A stretch of DNA of 64,000 nucleotides from Vreelandella jeotgali Hwa (GCF_000334215.1 NZ_AMQY01000002.1:32956-96955); one strand, 5' to 3'. Positions 54,051 through 64,000 are shown, counted from the stretch's first letter. The notes: generated by a model from the letters alone, not told the origin. Program-made: numbers and translations.

Positions 54051-55283
54051 TTACATATTAATGATGGTCTGCAGCAGCTCGTCCTGGGTGGTGATGGTCT
54101 GGGAGTTGGCCTGGTAGGCGCGCTGGGACACAATCATATCCACCAGCTCTTCGCCCATATCCACATTGGAGGTTTCGATGGCACCGGGCTCAATCAGGCC
54201 ACGCTGACCGCTACCGGGCGTCCCCACCAATTCCTGGCCGGAGGCACCGGTCGCCGACCAGAGGTTATCCCCTTCGGGCTTGAGCCCTTCCGGATTACGA
54301 AAGTCGGCCAATGCAATTTGCCCCGCTGCGCGCGACTCTTCATTGGAGTAGTTCCGCACGATAGTGCCGTCGTCTTCGATGGTCGTACCCACCAGCGAGC
54401 CGGCGGCATGGCCACCTTGAGTGATATCATCGACAGTGGAGTCCTTGGCAAACTGGCTAGCTTTGCTGAAGCTAAGCTCAACATTCAACTCTTCAAATGA
54501 ACCACCGCTACTTGCAAACTCCTTATCGTCCAACTTTAAAGCAGCAGAGTCGTATTTATCTAGAGTACCGTCTTTATTGAACTCCAAACTGCCCAGATCA
54601 TCGACTTCATAAACTTTTGCATCATCAGGACCACCACTTACTTTACCCTTTATCTCCCATTTATTGCTTCCATCTTTATCTTTAATAAAATACATATTTA
54701 GATTGCGCGCATTACCCTGAGAGTCGTACACGGTAGCATTAGTTGAAAAGCTGTAAGTTTCAGAGTCAGAGCTATCAAATTTAGCAGTATCCAACCCTTT
54801 CTCGCCGGAGTTAAGGTTAAGATTAATACCTAGCGATGTTGTAGCCTTGGCCTCCATATCACCAGCATCAATACTTAAGGCCTCAACGTTACCGCCTGCC
54901 TGAATATTACCTTCAGCATCAGCGCCATAGCCCATAATACGAGCTCCCTGGGCGTTGACCAGTTCGCCGTCAGCAGTCAAAGTTAGCTGACCGTTACGCG
55001 AGTAACCGACTTCGCCGCCGGGCTGCTGAAAACGGAAAAACCCCTCACCGGAAATAGCCAGGTCCATGTTGCGGCTGGAAGACTCCACGTTGCCCTGGCC
55101 AAAATTCTGCAACACCGTGGATACCTTGGTACCCAGCCCGATTTTGGATTCGGCAAACACATCGGCAAACTGGACGTTGGAGCTTTTGAAACCCACCGTT
55201 TGCGAGTTGGCAATGTTGTTGCCGATGGCACCCAGTTTTTCCTGCTGCGCGTTAAGTCCGCTAAGCGCCTGTGAAAAGCTCAT
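54051..55283 (-). CDS. flgE: FlgE, hook protein
   Basis: FlgE polymerises into the hook. The 410-residue protein has conserved ends (MSFSQALSGLNAQQEKLGAI, GNNIANSQTVGFKSS; C-terminal ELVDMIVSQRAYQANSQTI). The central part (about 110-290), which forms the outer hook domains, is Asp/Ser/Lys-rich, and its DNA (about 54480-54960) is markedly more A/T-rich than the flanks. It precedes flgF and follows flgD. Confidence 0.97.
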   Translation of the reverse strand: MSFSQALSGLNAQQEKLGAIGNNIANSQTVGFKSSNVQFADVFAESKIGLGTKVSTVLQNFGQGNVESSSRNMDLAISGEGFFRFQQPGGEVGYSRNGQLTLTADGELVNAQGARIMGYGADAEGNIQAGGNVEALSIDAGDMEAKATTSLGINLNLNSGEKGLDTAKFDSSDSETYSFSTNATVYDSQGNARNLNMYFIKDKDGSNKWEIKGKVSGGPDDAKVYEVDDLGSLEFNKDGTLDKYDSAALKLDDKEFASSGGSFEELNVELSFSKASQFAKDSTVDDITQGGHAAGSLVGTTIEDDGTIVRNYSNEESRAAGQIALADFRNPEGLKPEGDNLWSATGASGQELVGTPGSGQRGLIEPGAIETSNVDMGEELVDMIVSQRAYQANSQTITTQDELLQTIINM

Positions 55284-55332
55284 CTGCTATCTCCCGAGAA
55301 AAAGCTGAAACGATTGTATTAGGTAGCCCGTA

Positions 55333-56037
55333 TCAAAGAACCTGTTTGATATCGTCCATGGCGACCTGGCCGTAAACGCCGCCCAGATCAAGACGTACGT
55401 CCTCGCCTGCCTGGGCGGGGGTTACACCCTGCACCATGGCGTAGTTCAGCGCCGACGAAGAAACATCGTTACCTTCGGCATCAACGGCTTCTATCGACAC
55501 GTTATAGGAGCCCTCCGGTACAGCCACATCGTCGTTGGTCTCGCCGTCCCAGGGGAAGGATTCCACTCCGGCATCCAACCCCTTCACCTTCTCGGTATAA
55601 ACGGGCTCACCGGACTGGTTGGTAATGGTGATATCCACTTCCGCCGCCGGCTTGTCCAGGTCAATACCAAACGGCGTTGCGTTTGTCTGCTCTTCACCTT
55701 CCTCGTTTTCAACCGTGCTCACCTTGACATTATTGCCGGGCACCAGCACCGCGTTACCGATCAGCCCCGAGGCTTCGATCATCTGCGAGGCGTCTACCTG
55801 CTCGGTGATGCCGTTGAGCGTATCGTTAAGGTTCTCGATGCCGCTGACGGTGTTGATCTGGGCCAGCTGCGATGTCATCTCCTTGTTTTCCATCGGATTC
55901 ATCGGGTCCTGGTTCTGCAGCTGAGTCACCAGCATGGTCATGAAGCTTTCACGCAGCTCGCCCGACTGACTGTTGTTCAGTTTCGCACCACCGCTTTGCG
56001 CATTGACATTCGAAAGAACGCTGGGATCGATATTCAT
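55333..56037 (-). CDS. flgD: FlgD, hook-cap scaffold protein
   Basis: FlgD is the temporary cap that guides hook assembly. The 234-residue protein has the N-terminal signature SFMTMLVTQLQNQDPMNPM and the NKEMTSQLAQINTVSGI stretch, followed by an Ig-like/FlgD C-terminal part (EVDITITNQSGEPVYTEKV, SFPWDGETNDD). Confidence 0.96.
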   Translation of the reverse strand: MNIDPSVLSNVNAQSGGAKLNNSQSGELRESFMTMLVTQLQNQDPMNPMENKEMTSQLAQINTVSGIENLNDTLNGITEQVDASQMIEASGLIGNAVLVPGNNVKVSTVENEEGEEQTNATPFGIDLDKPAAEVDITITNQSGEPVYTEKVKGLDAGVESFPWDGETNDDVAVPEGSYNVSIEAVDAEGNDVSSSALNYAMVQGVTPAQAGEDVRLDLGGVYGQVAMDDIKQVL

Positions 56038-56040
56038 GGT

Positions 56041-56445
56041 TTACCCCTGGCCGATGCGTAAGGTCTGCATCAGCATTTCTTTACTGGTGTTGAACACTTC
56101 CACGTTCGCCTGGTAGGAGCGCGAGGCGGAAATCATGTTGGTCATTTCTTCTGCCGGCTCGACGTTGGGCTTGGCGACGTAGCCGTCTTCATCGGCGGCG
56201 GGATGGTCGGGCCGGTATTCCATATTCAGAGGCGACGGGTCTTCGACCACATCGGTAACACGGACCCCGCCTACGCCGTAGCGCGTGTCCTGTGCCTGGC
56301 TTTGGAACATGGCCTGTTTGGCGCGGTAGGTTTCACCCTCGGGGCCGGCCACGCTATCGGCATTGGCCATGTTGCTGGCAGTGATATTCATGCGCTGCGA
56401 CTGGGCACTCATGGCCGAGCCGGCAATATCAAAAGTGGAAAACAT
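56041..56445 (-). CDS. flgC: FlgC, proximal rod protein
   Basis: FlgC is a proximal rod subunit. The 134-residue protein starts MFSTFDIAGSAMSAQSQRM with the ITASNMANADS motif and ends ASRSYQANVEVFNTSKEM followed by LMQTLRIGQG. It lies three bases before flgD. Confidence 0.97.
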   Translation of the reverse strand: MFSTFDIAGSAMSAQSQRMNITASNMANADSVAGPEGETYRAKQAMFQSQAQDTRYGVGGVRVTDVVEDPSPLNMEYRPDHPAADEDGYVAKPNVEPAEEMTNMISASRSYQANVEVFNTSKEMLMQTLRIGQG

Positions 56446-56461
56446 CGACTGGCGATCTCCT

Positions 56462-56890
56462 TTATTCGGGTTGCATGGCCTTTTGCAGCCCCTGGATACG
56501 GCTGTTGATCATGGACAGCCCTGCCCGGTAATTCACGGCGTTATCGGCAAAAGCGGTACGCTCGCGGTCCATGTCGACCGTGTTGCCGTCAAGGCTGGGC
56601 TGGTCGGGGATGCGATACAGCAAGTTTGCCTGCTGCGCACCGCCCCATTCCGGTCCCTGGCCGGCAATGTGACGCCCGGACGTACGCTCAAGCGCCAGGC
56701 CGCCTTCGCTGTGCGACACATCCGTCGATTCGCCGGCTTTTTTCAGCTCGCTGGCAAAATCGATGTCGCGCGCCTTGTAGCCGGGCGTGTCTGCGTTGGC
56801 GATATTGGCAGCCAGGACGTCGTGGCGTGCCTTGCGCAGTGATAGCGCCTGCTGTGGGAAGTCAAAGGCAGACTCAAGCTGATCAATCAT
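56462..56890 (-). CDS. flgB: FlgB, proximal rod protein
   Basis: FlgB is the most proximal rod subunit and the first gene of the flgB-J operon. The 142-residue protein has the rod motif [21 protein letters not shown] and ends [20 protein letters not shown]. The ATG at 56890 (MIDQLESAF) is chosen over an upstream in-frame TTG. The promoter must lie in the divergent gap to flgA. Confidence 0.96.
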   Translation of the reverse strand: MIDQLESAFDFPQQALSLRKARHDVLAANIANADTPGYKARDIDFASELKKAGESTDVSHSEGGLALERTSGRHIAGQGPEWGGAQQANLLYRIPDQPSLDGNTVDMDRERTAFADNAVNYRAGLSMINSRIQGLQKAMQPE

Positions 56891-57093
56891 GCCGGTTCTC
56901 TGCAATAGTCAGGGTTAACACGGTATTGTCTGATGATTCACGATACGCGCCAGGCTGTCATGCCAAAGCACGAAACAGGCATTTTTTCCGCCAGCATTTC
57001 AGGCAATGCCCGGACCGAGGGCCTTCTATACTAGCGTAAAAGGGCCTATCCTGGCAGCCTGTGCCCACGCCCACCACCCTTTTGCAGCCCAAT
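56891..57093. promoter_or_regulatory. Divergent flgB / flgA promoter region
   Basis: About 200 bp between two early flagellar genes transcribed apart, as in enterobacteria. FlhDC control is expected from the gene order. I see a possible plus-strand -10 (TATACT near 57029) but no reliable -35, FlhDC box or sigma-28 element. Confidence 0.45.
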
Positions 57094-57846
57094 ATGCTTA
57101 TGCTTTCCCGCGTTTTATTCCGGCTGGCCGACGCTTCCGGCGTTTTTTTGCCGGCCGCGCTTTACCGGCCATGCTTTTGGCTCATCGTTCTGGCGCTATT
57201 CGTACCCGCCGCCGCATCGGCGGATAACGACAACGAGGCGTTGATGCAGGATGTTCAGCAGTTCCTGCACGAGAAAACCCGGCCTCTGGGTGAAGAGGTG
57301 GTTATCGATCTGACGCCGCCGTCACCGCACCTGCCCGAATGCGTTGATCCCGAACCGTTTCTGCCCAATGCCGATGCCTCCCCGCTGGGGCGTGTCAGCA
57401 TTGGCGTGCGCTGCGGCCAGCAACAACAACGCCAGGTGCGCTACATGCGCGCGCAGGTCGATGTCATCGGCGACTACGTCGTTGCGGCCGACGACCTGCC
57501 TCGAGAAACACGTATTACCCCGGCCATGCTGGAAACGCAGTCCGGCAATCTGAGCGAGCTATCGCCGCGTACGCTTACTCAGGAGGATGCAGTGGTGGGT
57601 CAGATTACCCGGCAACCGATTCGCAGCGGCAGCGCGTTTCAGTCGCAGGACGTTCGCGCTCCGCTGATGGTCCGGCGCGGCGACGACGTCAAGGTCATCG
57701 CCCAGGGCGAAGGATTTCGCGTTTCCCGGGAAGGCGAGGCCATGGAAGACGGCAGCAAGGGCGAACAGATTCGGGTTCGTTTCGGCCAGCGCGATATTCG
57801 TCGTGCACGCGTGGTTGGCGACGACCTTTTGGCCATCGATTTCTAG
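57094..57846 (+). CDS. flgA: FlgA, P-ring assembly chaperone
   Basis: FlgA is a periplasmic chaperone for FlgI assembly. From the ATG at 57094 it has 250 residues, with a signal segment around FWLIVLALFVPAAASA and a C-terminal SAF domain (YVVAADDLPRETRITPAML, IRSGSAFQSQDVRAP, VRFGQRDIRRARVVGDD). An in-frame GTG at 57061 and an ATG at 57100 are alternative starts, none with a strong ribosome site. An IS605-type element begins about 9 bp after its stop. Confidence 0.93.
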   Translation: MLMLSRVLFRLADASGVFLPAALYRPCFWLIVLALFVPAAASADNDNEALMQDVQQFLHEKTRPLGEEVVIDLTPPSPHLPECVDPEPFLPNADASPLGRVSIGVRCGQQQQRQVRYMRAQVDVIGDYVVAADDLPRETRITPAMLETQSGNLSELSPRTLTQEDAVVGQITRQPIRSGSAFQSQDVRAPLMVRRGDDVKVIAQGEGFRVSREGEAMEDGSKGEQIRVRFGQRDIRRARVVGDDLLAIDF

Positions 57847-57854
57847 CGCCGAGC

Positions 57855-57947
57855 GTGACTGCTCCCCACCCTAAGCGCTGACGCGCCACGGGTGGGGCTT
57901 CCCACTTCAACGGCTGCTACCGACAACGTGCCGGCTTTACGCGAGCC
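57855..57947 (-). ncRNA. Probable omega-RNA (reRNA) 3' part and right end of the IS605 element
   Basis: Downstream of the tnpB stop on the minus strand, CCCCACCC (57892-57885 region) pairs with GGGTGGGG after a GC-rich loop, then AGCAGTCAC follows. TnpB nucleases are guided by an RNA that overlaps the 3' end of tnpB and runs to the right end. The guide would continue into the flgA 3' flank (positions below 57855). The RNA's 5' limit, inside tnpB, cannot be read by eye. Confidence 0.6.
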
Positions 57948-59084
57948 TCAATGGGCAGAGACGGACAGCCCTGCCGTCTTTAACTGCTGGATACCTTGAT
58001 GCTTGATGTTCAGCGCGGCGTTAATATCCCGATCATGGCGTGTATGACAGGTGGGGCACGCCCACGACCGGAGATGTAGCGGCATCATATCCATTTTGTG
58101 CTGGCATGCGTGACAGGTTTTGGAACTGGCAAACCACGGGTCAAGTTTGACCAGGTGTTTTCCCTTTTCCTCTGTCTTGTACGCCAGTTTTGCCATCAAG
58201 GCATGCCAGGACGCATCACCGATGTGCCTGGCGAGCCTGGCATTTTTCATCATGTTTTGGACTTTCAGTGTCTCGACGATCACCGCTTGGTTGTCGTCAA
58301 CGATCTGCCGAGACAGTTTGTGCTGGAAATCCTTGCGGGCATTAACCACCCGCTCGTGAGCTTTGGCGACGAGCAGGCGAGCCCTGGCTCGCTTCGCACT
58401 GCCTTTTTGCTTGCGCGACAACGCCTGCTGTTTGCGCTTGAGGTTTCTCTGCGCCTGCTTGAGGAAGCGCGGGTTGGCCGTTTTATGGCCGTTTGAATCA
58501 ATGACAAGGTGCGAAAGCCCCATATCGAGGCCAACAACGCCGGCTGTATCGACTGCCTTGAGCGGAGCCGGTGCTGCCTGTTCGGTTTCAAACAACAGTG
58601 CGGCGTAATGCTTGCCGGTGACGGTGCGCGACAGCGTGATGCTCTTGAGCTTGCCGTCCATCGGGCGATGAATACGCGCCCTGATGGCCTTGAGCTTGGG
58701 CACCTTGATCCAGTTGTCGCCGTGCCTGACGTTGACGCAGTGGTAGCTGGACTGCCGGCCCCGCTTGCTTTTGAAGCGCGGATAACCGGCTTTTTGTTTG
58801 GGGTCGAAAAAGCGCTGAAACGCCTGGTCGAGATGGATGCACGCCTGTTGAAGTGCTATTGAGTCCGCCTTTTTCAACCAGTCGTATTTTCGAGATTTCT
58901 TCGCCACCGGCAATAGCTTCTTGATGTCATGTTTGGCATTCAATGACTCGCCGTGACGCCGGTAGCGATGCGACATGATGCGAAGGCCGGCATTATACAC
59001 AAAGCGCACCGAGCCGAACTGGCGGTTGAGTAACGACGCCTGTTCAGCGGTGGGGTAAATACGTACTTTGATGGCCTTAAGCAT
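57948..59084 (-). CDS. tnpB: TnpB, RNA-guided RuvC nuclease of IS605 element
   Basis: This is the 378-residue TnpB, the compact ancestor-type relative of Cas12. The N-terminal part starts MLKAIKVRIYPTAEQ. The RuvC catalytic residues are intact: Asp in VGLDMGLSHLVID, Glu in VIVETLKVQNMMKN, and Asp in HDRDINAALNI. The zinc ribbon Cys pairs CHAC and CPTC lie before the last motif. The ATG at 59084 is chosen by family convention; an in-frame GTG at 59096 is also possible. It is divergent from tnpA and appears intact. Confidence 0.92.
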   Translation of the reverse strand: MLKAIKVRIYPTAEQASLLNRQFGSVRFVYNAGLRIMSHRYRRHGESLNAKHDIKKLLPVAKKSRKYDWLKKADSIALQQACIHLDQAFQRFFDPKQKAGYPRFKSKRGRQSSYHCVNVRHGDNWIKVPKLKAIRARIHRPMDGKLKSITLSRTVTGKHYAALLFETEQAAPAPLKAVDTAGVVGLDMGLSHLVIDSNGHKTANPRFLKQAQRNLKRKQQALSRKQKGSAKRARARLLVAKAHERVVNARKDFQHKLSRQIVDDNQAVIVETLKVQNMMKNARLARHIGDASWHALMAKLAYKTEEKGKHLVKLDPWFASSKTCHACQHKMDMMPLHLRSWACPTCHTRHDRDINAALNIKHQGIQQLKTAGLSVSAH

Positions 59085-59140
59085 GTCAGTGCTCACTGCT
59101 ATAATGCCTATAAATTAAGGTATAAAATGGAGAAAAGCAA

Positions 59141-59554
59141 GTGAGTGTACAAGAAGACTACCGACTAGGTAGGCACAGCGTCACGCGGCTGGTTGTTCAC
59201 CTCATCTTCATAACGAAGTATCGCCGCAAGGTGTTCGACGGCTACATGATCGGCCAGCTTCAGGAGGCGTTTGAGTCTGCTTGTGAAAAGCTCGACTGCC
59301 GCATCCTTGAGTTCGATGGCGAGCAAGGTCACGTCCATTTGCTCGTGGAATATCCGCCGAAGCTGTCGATCAGCGTACTGGTCAACAACTTGAAGTCCAC
59401 GTCGTCTCGACGCGTGCGTTACCTGAATACGCATATCCCGCGTTTGAGCAAAAACGCCGCGCTGTGGTCGCGGTCGTATTTCGCCTGTAGTGCAGGCGGC
59501 GCCACTATCGAGACGCTTAAAGCCTATGTTCAGGGGCAGAAGACATCAGAATAG
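59141..59554 (+). CDS. tnpA: TnpA, Y1 HUH transposase of IS605 element
   Basis: This 137-residue IS200-type transposase handles single-stranded DNA. The HUH metal site is seen in GHVHLLVEYPP and the single catalytic Tyr in LKAYVQGQ. RLVVHLIFITKYRRKVF is the family N-terminal strand. The start is GTG with GGAG 9 nt upstream. Length is normal and the gene looks intact, so the element may still move. Confidence 0.92.
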   Translation: MSVQEDYRLGRHSVTRLVVHLIFITKYRRKVFDGYMIGQLQEAFESACEKLDCRILEFDGEQGHVHLLVEYPPKLSISVLVNNLKSTSSRRVRYLNTHIPRLSKNAALWSRSYFACSAGGATIETLKAYVQGQKTSE

Positions 59555-59602
59555 AACTGCTTCGCAGTTCCCGCTTGTATCTCCGCCCGCATTGGGGCGG
59601 AG
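59554..59602. repeat. Hairpins at the tnpA-side end of the IS605 element
   Basis: GAACTGC-N3-GCAGTTC (59554-59570) and CTCCGCCC-N6-GGGCGGAG (59581-59602) lie between the tnpA stop and the flgM promoter. Subterminal hairpins of this kind are the sites TnpA binds at element ends. Which of the two is the true left-end hairpin is not clear. Confidence 0.65.
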
Positions 59603-59620
59603 GTTTACGCGGATTTTTGC

Positions 59621-59647
59621 TAAAGTTTCCGCGCTCAGTGCCGATAG
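59621..59647 (+). promoter_or_regulatory. Sigma-28 promoter of flgMN
   Basis: TAAAGTTT (59621-59628), 11-bp spacer, GCCGATAG (59640-59647): matches the FliA consensus except for the last base. It starts only about 10-20 bp beyond the IS605 edge and drives flgM, giving the usual late feedback expression of the anti-sigma factor. Confidence 0.92.
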
Positions 59648-59697
59648 ATTAAGCCAACCGGCGCAGGGCGCCATTGATGCTAGCGGAGGCCAACAGC

Positions 59698-59970
59698 GTG
59701 AAAATCAATCATCTCAATTCGCTGGTGAACCCGAACCAGACACACCAGCGCGGCGACCCTCAGGGTCCCCGCGCTGACAGGGCAACAGGCGCCTCGCCGG
59801 CGTCGTCAGGGGTTGATGCATCCCAAGTTCGTCAGCAGCCTGTCGACACCAGCCAGGACATTGACACGGCAAAAGTGGAAGAAATACGCTCGGCGATCCG
59901 CAACGGCGAGCTGGAAATTCATGCCGACCGCATCGCCGAAGGACTCCTTGCCAATAACGGCGAGGATTAA
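59698..59970 (+). CDS. flgM: FlgM, anti-sigma-28 factor
   Basis: FlgM binds FliA and is exported through the finished hook, releasing late transcription. The 90-residue protein has a disordered N-terminal half and the conserved C-terminal part (VEEIRSAIRNGELEIHADRIAEGL split by the FliA contacts). The start is a GTG at 59698 with GGAGG upstream; an ATG 21 bp earlier lacks a ribosome site. It is followed by flgN after 14 bp. Confidence 0.94.
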   Translation: MKINHLNSLVNPNQTHQRGDPQGPRADRATGASPASSGVDASQVRQQPVDTSQDIDTAKVEEIRSAIRNGELEIHADRIAEGLLANNGED

Positions 59971-59984
59971 CAGGAGACGCTTTT

Positions 59985-60434
59985 ATGGGCCTTTCCCGAC
60001 TGCTTACCGATCAGATCACGCGACTTGATCAGCTGATATCGCTGATGGAAAACGAGCGCCTGATATTAACGCAAGGCGACATTGACGGTAACCGGTTGGT
60101 CGAGCTGGCCGATGAAAAGCAGGCTCTGCTCGAAAAGCTGGATGAAGCAGAAGCCCTGCGTCGCAGCGTTCAGCAACGCTTGGGCTATGATGACAGCGCA
60201 GACGGCGCCCGCCGGGCGGCACTGGATGCAGGCTGCCGGAAAGACTGGCAAGCGCTACTGGAAAAAAGCGAGCGAGTGGCGCACCTTAACGAACTATCGG
60301 GTGAAATGCTGTCCCTGCGCATGAACCATAACCAGAAGATGCTCAACTACATTCGCCAGGTTGCCGAAAAAACGCTTTACAAGCCCGACGGTCGCAATAA
60401 GGCTCGCCCCGGCCGGGTCAATGTCTCCGCTTAA
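59985..60434 (+). CDS. flgN: FlgN, chaperone for FlgK and FlgL
   Basis: FlgN escorts the hook-filament junction proteins to the export gate. The 149-residue helical protein begins LSRLLTDQITRLDQLISLME and has the conserved LNELSGEMLSLRMNHNQKML near the C-terminus. It forms the flgMN operon. The gap to the next gene (60435-60589) shows no clear signal. Confidence 0.93.
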   Translation: MGLSRLLTDQITRLDQLISLMENERLILTQGDIDGNRLVELADEKQALLEKLDEAEALRRSVQQRLGYDDSADGARRAALDAGCRKDWQALLEKSERVAHLNELSGEMLSLRMNHNQKMLNYIRQVAEKTLYKPDGRNKARPGRVNVSA

Positions 60435-60589
60435 CGCCTGCGAAAATCACGATTCAAGCAGTTTCTGCCCGCTAAACCTTCCTGCCTCGTTTTTTATATC
60501 AGCCGCCAAGGCTGGACAATCCTTTTACAGAGCTGTTCAATAAAGTGAGCTAGTAACGCTTCTGTTGAATATTTCTATTTGAGGATGCC

Positions 60590-61342
60590 ATGTTCGACCA
60601 CCTTCCCGATGGCTTTACGGGTGTCATCACCGGCGCCGGCGGCGGCATCGGTCAAGCCGTTATCCGAGCATTGCTGGACTCTTCACAGCCCGGCCGTGTT
60701 ATCGCCGTTAGCCGACAGACACCAACAGCTCTGCAGGATATTGACGATGCGCGACTGACGACGCTGGCTCTGGACCTCACCCGGGAAGGCGGTCGCCTTG
60801 CCCTGCAACAATACCTGGACAGCGAGCCGATACATCTGCTTTTCAATGCCCTGGGAACGCTACACGATGAACAGCGGGGAATACGCCCGGAGAAGCGCCT
60901 GGAGCAGCTCGATGCAGAGTCACTCATGCATCTTATGCACGTCAACGCCTCAACCCCGAGCTTGCTGCTGGCAACGCTCAAGTCTTCTCTGCAGGGAAAA
61001 CACCCGGTTATTGTTACCAGCCTTTCAGCCCGCGTCGGCTCCATCGGTGATAACGGCTTTGGCGGCTGGTACAGCTACCGGGCCAGCAAGGCCGCGCACA
61101 ACATGCTGATGAAAACAGCATCGATTGAGCTGACTCGACTTAATAAAGAGTCAATCGTTCTCTGCCTGCACCCGGGCACCACGGATACGCCGCTCTCCGA
61201 GCCTTTTCAGGCGCGGGTGCCCGAAGGCAAGCTGTTTTCGCCGGCATTTGTCGCCCAACGCCTGATTGAGGTTATAGCAGCGCGCACGCCCGAGGATACC
61301 GGCAGCTTCCGGGATTGGGACGACAATATCGTCGAATGGTGA
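60590..61342 (+). CDS. SDR-family NAD(P)-dependent oxidoreductase
   Basis: This 250-residue short-chain dehydrogenase has the cofactor motif GVITGAGGGIGQAV at the N-terminus, the NALGTLHD segment, catalytic Ser in VTSLSARVGS and the YxxxK pair in WYSYRASKAAHN. It resembles the CsgA/C-factor-like group of small SDRs. The substrate cannot be inferred. It lies between the flagellar cluster and the rrn operon and converges with the latter. Confidence 0.88.
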   Translation: MFDHLPDGFTGVITGAGGGIGQAVIRALLDSSQPGRVIAVSRQTPTALQDIDDARLTTLALDLTREGGRLALQQYLDSEPIHLLFNALGTLHDEQRGIRPEKRLEQLDAESLMHLMHVNASTPSLLLATLKSSLQGKHPVIVTSLSARVGSIGDNGFGGWYSYRASKAAHNMLMKTASIELTRLNKESIVLCLHPGTTDTPLSEPFQARVPEGKLFSPAFVAQRLIEVIAARTPEDTGSFRDWDDNIVEW

Positions 61343-61402
61343 ATATCAATATTGATAGCTAGCCGCCTTACATAGACGACCCCGTATAAAACCCGCGCAC
61401 AC

Positions 61403-61427
61403 AAAAAACCCGGCACTCGGCCGGGTT
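61403..61427 (-). terminator. Rho-independent terminator of the rRNA operon
   Basis: AACCCGGC-N5-GCCGGGTT followed on the minus strand by a run of six T (complement of 61403-61408). It lies just downstream of 5S and before the convergent SDR gene. Confidence 0.9.
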
Positions 61428-61441
61428 CTCTGCACTGTACG

Positions 61442-61560
61442 TGCCTGACGATGACCTACTCTCGCATGGGGAGACCCCACACTACCATCGGCGCTGGGCG
61501 GTTTCACGGCTGAGTTCGGCATGGGTTCAGGTGGTTCCCGCCCGCTATGGTCGTCAGGCA
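61442..61560 (-). rRNA. rrf: 5S ribosomal RNA
   Basis: On the minus strand this about 119-nt segment begins TGCCTGACGACC and ends in a complementary TCGTCAGGCA (helix I). It contains CCATGCCGAACTCAG and GATGGTAGTGTGGGG, the hallmarks of gammaproteobacterial 5S. It follows 23S by about 94 bp with no tRNA in between. Confidence 0.97.
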
Positions 61561-61654
61561 TGACCGGTCGTATATCAAGCTGCTGTGACACGTCTCGCGT
61601 ATCCGACGGTGTTGCGTCTCTCGTTGTCCTGCGACCCGACCCCTTGGGTGTTAT

Positions 61655-64000
<2,346 letters not shown>

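Larger units (their letters stand above)
57855..59610 (-). mobile_element. IS200/IS605-family insertion sequence (tnpA + tnpB)
   Basis: This element of about 1.75 kb has divergent tnpA (Y1 transposase, plus strand) and tnpB (minus strand). The tnpB-side end shows a hairpin followed by GTCAC; the tnpA-side end shows two hairpins. In this family the tnpB 3' end marks the right end, so the element reads on the minus strand. It sits between the flgA stop and the flgM sigma-28 promoter. The tnpB-side edge near 57855 and tnpA-side edge near 59610 are estimates, because these elements make no target duplication. Confidence 0.8.

Overview
The window looks like the chromosome of a moderately halophilic gammaproteobacterium of the Halomonadaceae (Halomonas or a close relative). 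The basis is the high GC content, the family resemblance of every flagellar protein, a class II ribonucleotide reductase split into NrdJa and NrdJb, and the gammaproteobacterial 5S/23S rRNA. The genus is an inference. Almost the whole window (about 6.9-60.4 kb) is one flagellar and chemotaxis super-cluster. It is bounded by a metabolic/regulatory block on the left and an rRNA operon on the right.

Region by region. 0-6.4 kb: a LysR regulator converging on a DUF481 outer-membrane-type protein, then split nrdJ. NrdJa carries a 374-residue LAGLIDADG intein at its active-site NPCGEQ motif. A small secreted protein is divergent from nrdJ. 6.9-28.3 kb, minus strand, read from right to left: flhD-flhC-motA-motB-cheA-cheW-mcp-cheR-cheB-mcp-cheY-cheZ-flhB-flhA-flhF-(203-aa ORF)-flhE-fliA, a terminator, and a second stator pair motC-motD. 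This is the enterobacterial order with flhF and a possible flhG remnant placed between flhA and flhE. 28.4-33.4 kb: a late operon fliS-fliT-fliK2-flhB2 behind a sigma-28 promoter, a YcgR/PilZ plus HD-GYP fusion, and flaG with its own sigma-28 promoter. Flagellin (fliC) and cap (fliD) genes are absent from the window. 33.7-45.9 kb: fliE, divergent from fliFGHIJK and fliLMNOPQR. 46.0-56.9 kb, minus strand: flgBCDEFGHIJ, then flgKL with its own sigma-28 promoter. 57.1-60.4 kb: flgA, an IS200/IS605 element (tnpA and tnpB with a probable omega-RNA end), then flgMN behind a sigma-28 promoter that survives at the edge of the insertion. 60.6-64 kb: an SDR oxidoreductase, then the 3' part of an rrn operon (5S and most of 23S) on the minus strand.

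How it works together. FlhDC would be the master activator of the hook-basal-body and export operons. FliA (sigma-28) and its anti-sigma factor FlgM would then switch on four late promoters readable here (flgM, flgK, fliS, flaG), each with a TAAAG-like -35, an 11-bp spacer and a GCCGAT -10. CheAWRBYZ and two receptors feed CheY-P to FliM/FliN. MotAB and MotCD are two alternative stators. The PilZ/HD-GYP protein probably links c-di-GMP to motility.

Most notable points: the intein with C-terminal Gln; the flhF/flhE hybrid layout with a degenerate FlhG candidate; an FlhF with about 350 unexplained C-terminal residues; short-period (13-15 bp) degenerate tandem repeats directly upstream of both mcp genes and around flaG; the IS605 insertion separating flgA from flgMN; and the PilZ/HD-GYP fusion with altered metal ligands.
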